Assembly (NCBI GenBank): GCA_900313285.1
Contig: OMQP01000008.1
Coordinates: 1-20,071, forward strand
DNA: 20,071 bases
Direction: 5' to 3'
DNA from: an uncultured Pseudomonadota bacterium
GTDB taxonomy: Bacteria > Pseudomonadota > Alphaproteobacteria > Rs-D84
Shown here: positions 9,401-18,700 of the stretch, one piece after another
Layout of the letters: every line of letters starts with the position of its first letter
Numbering within the stretch: the first letter of the stretch is position 1
Notes under the pieces: generated by a model
Seen by the model: only the letters and a program-made list of their open reading frames with translations
Databases searched by the model: none
Told to the model about the DNA's origin: nothing
Translations under genes and position numbers: made by a program

Positions 9401-9900
9401 TTGAATGCTGTATTGTTTTGGTTGTTTAATATTGCCATGCCTATTGCGCCGGTATGTGCACCAGACAAACAAATTAAATCATCTTTGTGCGCTTTTAATT
9501 CTGCCATCGTAATATACGGTCCAAGATGGTGATTTTCCTGACGCATGTACATAATACGACTAAGTTCACACAGGTTTAAATATCCTTCGTGATGTTTTGC
9601 TAACAATACGATTTTTGATAAAGATGACTGTCTTAATATTTTTGGATCGGCATTATGATGATTTAAAGATATTTCAACACCAATGATTGGCTGTAATTTA
9701 TTTGAAGGCATAACATCTGAAAATTCTGCACATCCAGACATCATGTTCGTATCTGTCAAAGCACATGCAAACATATGATTATCAGCACATAATTCAGGAA
9801 TTCCTTTTAATATACCTAATTTTTTGTTGCTGGCAACAGACAGGGTGCTGGCCCCGACAGATATTTTTGAATGGACACGAAGATGCACAAAATCCGGCAT
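6466..9900 (-). CDS. dnaE: DNA polymerase III alpha subunit
   Basis: Catalytic subunit of the replicative polymerase. At 1144 residues it matches the DnaE1 class (E. coli 1160). Order of parts: N-terminal PHP domain from HLRVHS (H6, H10) to about 270; polymerase palm with catalytic D411 and D413 in MPDFDVDF and D562 in FDFLGLETL; the fingers region with GPGRGSGAGSIVAWALGITH near 365-385 and KSHAIAYS near 755; tandem helix-hairpin-helix near 830-880; a clamp-binding stretch S914-LSLF918, in the position of the E. coli internal clamp motif; and a C-terminal OB fold from about 985. No proofreading exonuclease domain is fused, so an epsilon subunit is expected elsewhere. It starts 28 bases after secA with AAAGG upstream of ATG and overlaps rsmH by one base. 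Confidence 0.98.
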   Translation of the reverse strand: MPDFVHLRVHSKISVGASTLSVASNKKLGILKGIPELCADNHMFACALTDTNMMSGCAEFSDVMPSNKLQPIIGVEISLNHHNADPKILRQSSLSKIVLLAKHHEGYLNLCELSRIMYMRQENHHLGPYITMAELKAHKDDLICLSGAHTGAIGMAILNNQNNTAFNLAQQFLDIFGNNFYIEIQRHGLESEIKTEPVFLQIARDLNIPIVATNDVCFAEKSDYEAMDALSCVLGQTKVIDPDRPRKSSEQYFKSSDEMAELFSDLPEAIENTVNIAKRCAFFVNVHEKPLLPRFGDNLEAECQMLRDATINGLKARIKEHNITDETPYFEQAEYELGVIIGMGFPGYFLIVADYINWCRNNDILTGPGRGSGAGSIVAWALGITHVDPLKYGLLFERFLNPDRISMPDFDVDFEPTGIERVLDYVGEKYGRDSVCRIITFGSLQARGAIRDIGRVYGMPYSKSDRLSKLIPAEAKTLKEAVESSHEIQEILENDTDMKKVVSIAEALEGSIRNLGQHACGVVIGDRPTTKIAPVYRDPANALPSCQFDGHYLENAGLIKFDFLGLETLVVLKYATKLIQKTQGINIDLDQIPTDDDKTMKLWQSGLTEGIFQFDATFVQQTLKKMHPTSFLEISALNALNRPGPIAFIPQFIARMHGEEPIEYVHPRAEPILKESYGIIVYQEQVMQLTRALAGFTRGESDTVRKAMGKKKIELLAKLEIKFLEGCKNEGTLDEETAKDLWEKFKEFAKYAFNKSHAIAYSIVANQCAYLKAHFPAEFLAASMSSNMNDTDQLAIFVDDAKTNFNIPIVAPDINESESTFTVKDGKIIYALAAIKGVGTVATDAIVAEREAHGKFKNLTDFAKRCAPIMNKRILEAFAKVGVLDSLEKNRALIFMNADAILAYASKSRETANSLSLFANTTEDDVSEDRLLKDLPKTKTWTFAQKLENELSALGFYISAHPLDQYKHLITSAKLTTSQTLQDLGDRKSVQIAANVNSFSRRKTKTGKDMLTINASDSFGNIECVAFGEASIDLSQILANETEVVISGKTSVRDDRVSIFMDSIIPLNKWVAKIAKTLTIDIHDKSVLNDVKKALSALRPGNTKIVLNLYSTDKNVSLVLKNTVELGATTAKDLTALGTKVTIE

Positions 9901-9928
9901 AACAAACCTTTATCTTTTTACGCTGTTT

Positions 9929-12559
9929 CTAGTGTAATTTACCGTGACAATGTTTATATTTTAATCCAGAGCCACATGGACATAATGCGTTGCGCGATAT
10001 GTTCATATTTGCCATGTTGTTTTCAGAAGCATTTTGATTTAATTCGGAATCGTGCTGTGCCTGTTGTTGCGCAGTAGCATCAACATCTTCACGAGTTAAT
10101 TCCATGCGACATATATACGCAACCGACATTGTTTTAAAGTTTTGAATTGTATTCTTAAACAATTCAAGTGCTTCATTTTTATATTCATACAGAGGATTCT
10201 TTTGTGCATAACCACGCAAACCAATTGCTCCTTGTAAATAATCCATTTGTTGTAAATGACGTTTCCAAACGGCATCTAAAGCACCCAACATCATTTGTTT
10301 TTGAGCCATTTGCATTAATTCTGGACCATATTTTTCACATTGTTGGTTATAACGATGCATTGCCAAATTAAACAGTGTGTCATACGCATTTCGTTCAGAA
10401 ATTTGTTCATCGCTTTTCCATTTGTCGATATCTGTGATATCTAATGCAAATATACGCATCATATCATCATGAATACCAGATGTGTTCCAGTCCATAGGAT
10501 GCGCTTTTTCAGGAATATTTTTTTCACATATAATTTCAACAACGTCCCCAATGAGTTCTGTAGCAAAAGATGTTAAATCATCTGAAGACATTAAATCATT
10601 ACGTTGCTTGTAGACAACTGTTCTTTGATCGTTCATAACATTATCATATTTAAGCAATTCCTTACGCGCTTCAAAATAACGGGCTTCAACACGTTTTTGT
10701 GCTTTTTCTAATGCTTTTGTTATCCATGGGTGTGTAATAGCTTCACCAGGTTTAAGCCCTAATGTTGTTAACATGTTTTCCAATCTTGCAGCACCAAATA
10801 TACGCATTAAATCATCATCTAATGCTAAAAAGAATTTAGAATCACCTGGATCCCCCTGACGTCCGGAACGCCCGCGCAACTGATTATCAATACGACGCGA
10901 TTCATGACGTTCTGTTCCAATTACATAAAGTCCACCAGCGTCCAGGACAATTTGTTTGTTTGCTTCTATTGTTTTAATTATTTCTTGCTTTTTGTTTTCA
11001 AAATCAGGTTCTGTTTCATCCAATTCAGCGATTAAATCTTCGGCATTACCACCCAATTTAATATCTGTTCCGCGTCCAGCCATGTTTGTTGCAATTGTGA
11101 CAGCGCCTGGTGCTCCTGCTTGGGACACAATTTTTGCTTCTGATTCATGGTGTTTCGCGTTTAATACTGCTGGTTTGATACCTAATTTTTCTTGAACTAT
11201 TTTTGCTAATTCTTCTGATTTTTCAATAGATACTGTTCCAACCAGCACAGGTTGTTTGCGTTCCATACATTCGGCAATTTGTTTAATAATCGCATCGTAT
11301 TTTTCTGTTTTATTGCGATATATTTCATCATGATGATCAACACGTGCCACAGGTTTGTTTGTTGGAATAGCAACAACGCGTAAATTATATATTTCTTCGA
11401 ATTCTGCTGCCTCTGTCATGGCGGTTCCGGTCATACCTGCCAATACAGGATACATTCTGAACAGGTTTTGATAAGAGATACTTGATACAGTTTGATTTTC
11501 AGGTTGAACCTCTACATGTTCTTTTGCTTCTATTGCCTGGTGTAATCCTTTGCCAAAACGACGACCAGACATTACACGTCCTGTAAATTCATCAACAATT
11601 AAAACTTCACCGTTGCGAACAACATAATTTACATTTTTTTCATATAAATGATGCGCCAACAAAGATTGTTGAACATGCATAACAACGACAGCATTTTCAG
11701 ACGCATATAAATTATCACCAATTAAAATATCTGCTTGTTTCAGTAAATTAGTTGCATGATCTATACCAGATTCTGTTAATGTAACATGTCTGTCTTTTTC
11801 ATCTATTTTGTAATCTTCTGGAACCAGTTGAGCAACCACAGAATCAACTTTGTTGTACAATTCACTGGTGTCTTCTGAAGGACCAGATATAATCAACGGA
11901 GTACGGGCTTCGTCGATTAAAATACTGTCTACTTCGTCGACAATAGCAAAAAAGAATGGACGTAAAACCTGTTGTTCCTTTGTGAATTTCATGTTGTCGC
12001 GCAAATAATCGAAACCCAGTTCAGAATTAGTCACATATGTGATATCACAATTATATGCCGCGCGTCTGTCTTCATCAGACATATCATGTTGAACAACACC
12101 GATAGTCATACCTAAAAATCTGTAAACCTGACCCATCCAACCAGCATCACGTGATGCCAAATAATCATTAACGGTAATTAAATGCGCCCCTTTGCCATGT
12201 AAAGCTTTTAAATACAAAGCTAATGTTGCAACCAGTGTTTTTCCTTCACCAGTTTTCATTTCAGAAATTTGACCATTGTTTAATACCATACCGCCAATCA
12301 ATTGCACATCAAAATGGCGCAGACCGATTGAACGTTTTGCTGCTTCGCGGACAGCCGCAAAGACATCAGGTAATAAATCTTTTTCTTTTTCGCCATTTTT
12401 TAATCTTTCGCGAAAAACATTGGTTAAATTATGTATTTCTTCATCAGATAATGCTGCATATTTTGGTTCTAATTTATTGATAACAGCAACTGTTTTTTCG
12501 TATGATTTAACAATTCTATCATTGGCAGATCCCAACAACATTTTTAACACATTTTTCAT
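9929..12559 (-). CDS. secA: preprotein translocase ATPase SecA
   Basis: Motor of the Sec pathway: binds SecYEG and threads unfolded preproteins across the inner membrane with ATP. The 876-residue length is normal. Visible parts: Walker A MKTGEGKT at 101-108, ITVNDYLA, the Walker B/DEAD-type VDEVDS at about 207-212, IDEARTPLIISGP, GMTGT, TNMAGRGTDIKLGG, and QLRGRSGRQGDPG in the second nucleotide-binding fold. The C-terminus is a zinc-binding tail with C860, C862, C871 and H872 (CPCGSG...CHG), which also serves SecB or ribosome contact in proteobacteria. ATG at 12559 has AAGGA about six bases upstream. It is the first gene of the six-gene run and follows the only strong promoter found there. 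All exported proteins in this window would depend on it. Confidence 0.98.
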   Translation of the reverse strand: MKNVLKMLLGSANDRIVKSYEKTVAVINKLEPKYAALSDEEIHNLTNVFRERLKNGEKEKDLLPDVFAAVREAAKRSIGLRHFDVQLIGGMVLNNGQISEMKTGEGKTLVATLALYLKALHGKGAHLITVNDYLASRDAGWMGQVYRFLGMTIGVVQHDMSDEDRRAAYNCDITYVTNSELGFDYLRDNMKFTKEQQVLRPFFFAIVDEVDSILIDEARTPLIISGPSEDTSELYNKVDSVVAQLVPEDYKIDEKDRHVTLTESGIDHATNLLKQADILIGDNLYASENAVVVMHVQQSLLAHHLYEKNVNYVVRNGEVLIVDEFTGRVMSGRRFGKGLHQAIEAKEHVEVQPENQTVSSISYQNLFRMYPVLAGMTGTAMTEAAEFEEIYNLRVVAIPTNKPVARVDHHDEIYRNKTEKYDAIIKQIAECMERKQPVLVGTVSIEKSEELAKIVQEKLGIKPAVLNAKHHESEAKIVSQAGAPGAVTIATNMAGRGTDIKLGGNAEDLIAELDETEPDFENKKQEIIKTIEANKQIVLDAGGLYVIGTERHESRRIDNQLRGRSGRQGDPGDSKFFLALDDDLMRIFGAARLENMLTTLGLKPGEAITHPWITKALEKAQKRVEARYFEARKELLKYDNVMNDQRTVVYKQRNDLMSSDDLTSFATELIGDVVEIICEKNIPEKAHPMDWNTSGIHDDMMRIFALDITDIDKWKSDEQISERNAYDTLFNLAMHRYNQQCEKYGPELMQMAQKQMMLGALDAVWKRHLQQMDYLQGAIGLRGYAQKNPLYEYKNEALELFKNTIQNFKTMSVAYICRMELTREDVDATAQQQAQHDSELNQNASENNMANMNISRNALCPCGSGLKYKHCHGKLH

Positions 12560-12583
12560 TTTATTTCCTTACCGTTCTTTCAA

Positions 12584-12597
12584 GATAATCGATTATC
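12584..12597. promoter_or_regulatory. perfect 14-base palindrome in the secA leader
   Basis: GATAATCGATTATC is a perfect inverted repeat with no loop, 25 bases before the secA ATG and about 20 bases inside the transcript predicted from the promoter at 12623-12651. It could be an operator for a dimeric regulator. One such palindrome is expected by chance in a window this size, so only its position makes it notable. Confidence 0.35.
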
Positions 12598-12622
12598 CAG
12601 AAACTCTTAATTATTCCATATT

Positions 12623-12651
12623 TTTATAGCAATTTTAGGCCCCTGGGTCAA
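12623..12651 (-). promoter_or_regulatory. sigma-70-type promoter of the secA-dnaE-rsmH run
   Basis: On the minus strand TTGACC (12646-12651, five of six consensus matches) is followed after exactly 17 bases by TATAAA (12623-12628, five of six). Transcription would begin near 12616, giving a leader of about 57 bases before secA. It is the best promoter match in the window. Confidence 0.7.
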
Positions 12652-12730
12652 GATACTTTATCTATATAATGCAGATTTTTTAGAAAACAAGTTTTAGACC
12701 ATAAAAAATGCGGAAAACCGATTAAAAACA

Positions 12731-15700
12731 CTATTGAACAGACGCGTCATGTACATTATACGTGCCACCATTGTATTCAACGTGGAATTTTTGTGTCGTT
12801 CCATCATGTATTGGTAAATTGCTGTCCGTACTTAACATCATGTAATATGGTGTTCCGTTCATATCTACAACTACAGACGGATGTGTTTGCTGTTCAGTAT
12901 ATAGACATACTTTGTTTTCACCAATATGCATCCATTTACCAGATTCACATTCAAATTCCCATTTTGCATAAAGTGTTAAATTGCCGGTTGATTGTGACGG
13001 GTCTATGATACTTATTCTGTTGCCATCGAATTCAGCATTATTATACCATCCTTGGAACGTAAAGTGTTCTTTGATTGGATTGTTTAATGTTATTACAGGT
13101 GTTTCAATATTATATGAGACAGGGTTAATAACTCCATCAGGCATAACACCACCATTATATACGTAATCTATTGTGTATTGTGAAACGACACACGCATTCG
13201 ATGATTTTTCATAACCATTATCGCAATCACAAGATGTCACTGTTCCACCATCGCTATGAGAATGTTCTTCGCATGGAACACAAACGTTGTTGTTTAGGTA
13301 TTCATTTGCCTCGCAAGATAACGCGTCCCAATTTGCAGTTAATGTGATATCGCCAGTTAATCCCTGAGGTATTTCATTGAATGCAATTCCATCTTTGGTC
13401 CAACCTGTAAATACATACCCATCACGGTTTGAAGGATTAGTAAATTGCAATCCTGCATCTTCAACCGTATATGTTGATGGATTAGTATGCGTTGATCCTT
13501 CAAGCCCTTCATATGTTATATTGTATGTGATAATTTCACATGTTGTTATTTCATAATCAGCACCACCGTCAGCATAGGCGTTTTCAAACAAAGCTTTTGT
13601 TACAGAAGGATTTGTTCGTGCACGGTCACCACATGTAAACGCACAGTTGTTCGAACAACCTGAACCATCTTGTTTTCCAGAGTATATGTATTTTGTTTCA
13701 TATGGTGCGGTCATTTGACACCAACAATATGAACCTGGTTCAACCACATTATCATCGTTCCATACACCACCTGTTTGTGATGCGTTTCTGTTTCTGCAAT
13801 CGCTGCGTCCGTCAGCATAATTATGCATCCATGTTCCTGGTCTGACATCTGTATGCCACGTATTTCCAGAAGATGTATTTGAATCTATTCTTACATTAGC
13901 AGCAGGATAAACTTCATGGGTTGTTGATGTATGTTCTTCATATCCTGGTTTGCACGTGCATTTTGTTGCATAACCTCCTTCAGAATACAAACCGTCAGGG
14001 CAGGCCACACATGATTCACCAACCATATAATAGTTTTCTTCACATGGTCTTGTTTTCCATTGTGCGTATAAAGTTATGTTTTTGCCGAACTTTGTTCTTA
14101 TCATAGTTGTTCTTACATCATTTTCATCAAGCCACGCATCAAACATCTTGTTTGAATGTGTAGGAACAGGCAAAGATGTAATGTTCGGCATCGTTATGTC
14201 ATAAGGTTGTGGATTTACAACAGAACCATCAAATTCTCCACCGTTTAATACGTATGTTATATAGTATGTCATTGGGCTGTATTCGCATGAAGACAATCCA
14301 TTACGATACATAACACCAGAAACAACATAATTTGTTCTTGGTTCACAGTCCTTGTAACAATATCCTGCTTTTTGTGTACCAGGTTTTGAATATATGTATG
14401 GTGCCACACAATCAGATTCGCCCTGAGACAATGTTGTCGAATATGTAAATGTTCCGCCTGTGCAATATTTATTTGCTTCACATGTCGCGCATGTTGTTGA
14501 ACCAGCTGGCAGATATGTTCCTGCGTCACAATGTATTGGTGCTGGTGTAAGTTTTGCATAAACAGTAATTGTACCAGTTGAATTTGTTGATGTTCTGTAT
14601 GTTCTGAATCTTAAATTTTTATCTGTATACCAACCACCAAAATCGTACCCGGACACACTTAATGTTTCAGGATATACGGCACCAGAAATGGTTGTGTATG
14701 TAGAAGGTGTCAAATTACCTAAATCGATTTCATCGTCATGCACATCAAAAGCCTTGTATATAATATTGTATACTTCTGCTTTATCTGTCACTATTGCATT
14801 ACATACTATATCGTTATGAAGGGTAATTTCGTCCGATAATGCGTATGTTGCGCCGGCACAATTCCAGCCAGATAATTTACCGTCTGTGATTAAACATTGA
14901 GAGTTATCTATAGGTGTGACAGTTAATCCTATGTGTTCAGAGCGTTCAAATACATTACCATTTCCACAATCAAATGTTATTGTCGCCATTCCCAAATCTT
15001 GCTGCCATTTTGCATACAGAGTTAAATTGCCATTTAAATTCCCCGGAATTTCTGTAATCTTGTTTCCAGAGAAATTATAATTGTTATACCAACCAGCAAA
15101 CAAATTCCCATCCTTAACAGGTTCTTTTAATGTTGTTGTCGGTGTTTCAACAGTATATGTCTGTGGGTTTGTAGCACCGGCAGGCATTCTTCCACCATTT
15201 AACACGTATGTTATATTGTATTCTTTCAATACACACACATCAAATAACTTTTCATACCCGTTATCACATTCACAATATGTTGCAGTTCCGCCACTGCTAT
15301 GAGAATGTGGAGAATAATCACTGCATGGCACACAACGACCATTTTTGATATAATAGTTTTCTTCACAGGATATCTGTTGCCATTTTGCATACAGAGTTAA
15401 ATTTTCTCTTAAATTACCAGGTATATAAGATATTCTGCCACCAGAGAAATCTGCGTTCTTATACCATCCTAAGAATGTTGCGGTCGGATGTGTTGGGTTG
15501 TTCAAAACAGTATAGTTTGTTTCAACAGTATAAACATGTGGATTTTCAACAGGCGTTCCGCCATTTAACACATAATCTATTGTATACTGTTTCGCAACGC
15601 AAGAATCGTTTTCTTTAACATAATAAGAATCACACTCACATTCAGTTACAGTTCCACCATCGCTGTGTGAATGGTTGCCACAAGGTACGCATTTATTATC

Positions 15701-18700
15701 TTGTATAAATTCGTTTATTCCACAAGACAACTTTGTTACTTTTCCATAAACGTTTATATCACCTGTTGATCCAATAGCCGTTTGACGCGTACGGAATCTT
15801 AATTCTGGACTTGTGTACCAAGCAACGAATTCATATTCGGGTATGTTAACCTCTGTTGGATAGACAGCGCCTTGAGCTATTGTATATGTTGATGGTTCCA
15901 AATCTGGCAATTGAATAATGTCGCCATCTTCATTAATATAATGATAGTTGATATGATATACATCTTTTGTTATTTGCGCATAGAACACCAAATTACCAGT
16001 TGTACCACGTTCAATCTTTCTGTTTGTTGAACAACTGCTGTCATCAGGATCAAAACTATCACACCACCCAATGAAGCCATACCCTTGTACAACAGGATTA
16101 TTCAGAGTAAATGTAGGCGTTGTTATATTGTAAGAACTTGGATTTTGAACAGAAATCGTTACATCTGAAGGAAATACATATGAAATAGTATAATTTACAG
16201 GTGTCCATTTTGCATACAATGTTACAACAGCATCATTTTCAGTTGTTAGATTTGTCGGTGTTGAACCAGAGGCATATGTTGTGCCTGTTCCGTTCGCATC
16301 AGTATTCCATCCATTGAAATTATATCCTGTCTTTACCAGCGTGTCTTTTGATGCAAACTGTGGACATGGCATATCGTATTGACATGTGACTCTTGGAATG
16401 CTTGGTGTACCAGATGTTGCATTGTTACCGTTAAATTCAACAGTATATGAAGCAGGGGAAACCTGGGCAATACAACTTGCATCTGCATTTGGCATAATGA
16501 ACGTTTCGCCTGCATCATAAAATCTGTTATCACACAACCAACCGTCAAATACATAACCAGGATTATTACATGTTGCGTAATCTATCAGTGTTTCTTCGTG
16601 AAGATATTCCAAATCATCGACAACAACTGTTTTGTCGTTGACACCACAATCATATGTTAATGTATGTGTTTCAATATCCCAGTTTGGTGTCATCACAACA
16701 AATCCATTTGTAGGCGATAATTCTTGTACAGATATATTCTCCAGGCGTGGATTTAGCGCAATGTCGTAATTGTTTCCTTTATTGTCAGTCCAACCAATAA
16801 ATGTACGTCCAGTTATAATGTCAGGTACACACAAATTAACAGTACCACCAACAGAATAAGAATATGTCTGTTGTTGGCTGTTGCACGAATTGTTACCGTT
16901 ATAAATGATGGTTGCTTTTGATATACATTCTTCTTCGACACCATAATGTTTTTTATTGTGTTCCGGGTCTAAGACATATCCTGGCTGTGCAGCACACAAC
17001 ACATAACAATCATCAGTTGAATCAGAACCTTCTTCAGATGTAGCACTGTTGTTCAACATGAGTGTTTTACATGATTGTATTCCCTGATTTGTGCTGGAAC
17101 TGTAATCCCAGAAACGAGATTCAGGACAATATGAGCCACGCAAACAAACCGCACATTCAGAGCTATTTCGCGGTAAATATGTTCCCGCGTTACACCATAT
17201 TCTTGAATTAGACCATTGTGCTATCAACACAACATCAGTCAATTTCTGTTTTATAGTTCCGCCATTTGGATACAGTGTCGTATCGGTTGTATCTTCTGAT
17301 TTCCATCCTGCAAATTCATAACCAGAATAAATATATTGATTATTAGGTAATACACATCCTGCTTCATACGGACAGGTTATAGTGGCCATTGAATCTGGGT
17401 TTTCTACATATGATGAATTTGGTTTAAATGTCACCGTAAAGCTGTTTTCTTGCCAGGTTGAATAACATTGAACATCATACGGTATATTCCAATGTTCTGT
17501 ATCAACAGGTTCTACAGAAATTGTGCTTTGATTTTCATCAATATATTCACAGGCCCATGTATCAAATTCAAAACCAGTTTTTTCACATAATGCTTCGCCA
17601 GAGCGCGAGTTAATATTATCAGAAAAACGATAGCGATTATTATATGTCACGCCCGTGTCTTCATACACAGGATCAGAATACCTGTCGCATGCATAACTGA
17701 CAGTATACGTTGCAGCATCCCATTGTGCATAAAAGACCAAATTTTCAGTAGTTCCAACAGAAATAACATATGGGTTTTCTGGTGAAAAACATGTTGTCGA
17801 ATTCAAACACCAACCAATAAAATCATATCCCTGTTTAGTTGGATTTAACAATGTAAATGTTTCAGTGATTTTATATGTGTTTTTTGGTGTATCATCGCCA
17901 AAAGTACCACCGTTAAGCATATACGTTATTGTGTATTCATTTTCATCCCATTGTGCATACAAATCTTTGTTTCCATATGTTCCCGTTGATATTATATAAT
18001 CTGTTATTGGCGCAGCACATGTGACAGAACCTTCGCACCAACCATTAAACGTATAGCCGTTCTTTACAGGATTAGATATATAAATATTTTCATCTTCAAT
18101 ATTATATTCTGTTGGGTGTGTATCGTATGGCCCCCACTGATCATCGTCGACATAATGATAGACAATATTATATGTTATTGGTTCCCAAACAGCCTCTAAA
18201 TGAATTTCACCATGTGTTCCCGTAGCAATTGTAAAATTCAAATCACCATCTTGTGATGAACCAGCACCCCAGGCATCTGGTGCCGTTGTAATTTCCCAAC
18301 CCTTGAATTCATAGCCCGTGCGAACTGGTTGACTGATTGTGAAATCAGCAGATTCAATTGAATAAGATTCAGGATGAATTGAACCAGTTGCCCATTGTGC
18401 ATCTTGTAAATTATCATAATATATATGATATGTTCGTACGTTCCAGATTGCATATAATACGATATCTTCGTGTTTGTCGCCTGCGGACCATCCTTCTGTA
18501 AAGGTTTCTATGTTATCTGCAGAATTTACAAATGACCAGCCAACAAAATTATAACCTGTTTTTTCTGGTTCCGCAAAAGCAATATCGTCTTTGATAGTGT
18601 ACTTTACAGGATTTAATGTATTGTTTGTGCCACCGTTTAATTCATACGTTATAGAATAATCATGCAAACGCCAATCAGCCCATAATTCAATAGTTTGCGG

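Noticed and set aside
12681..12697. AAAACAAGTTTT inverted repeat as a terminator of the giant gene
   Set aside because: The loop would be two bases, the stem is AT-only and no T run follows on the minus strand.
12956..15724. Repeats as a CRISPR array or insertion sequence
   Set aside because: The repeats are long, in frame and protein-coding, with no short spacer pattern and no transposase or terminal inverted repeats.
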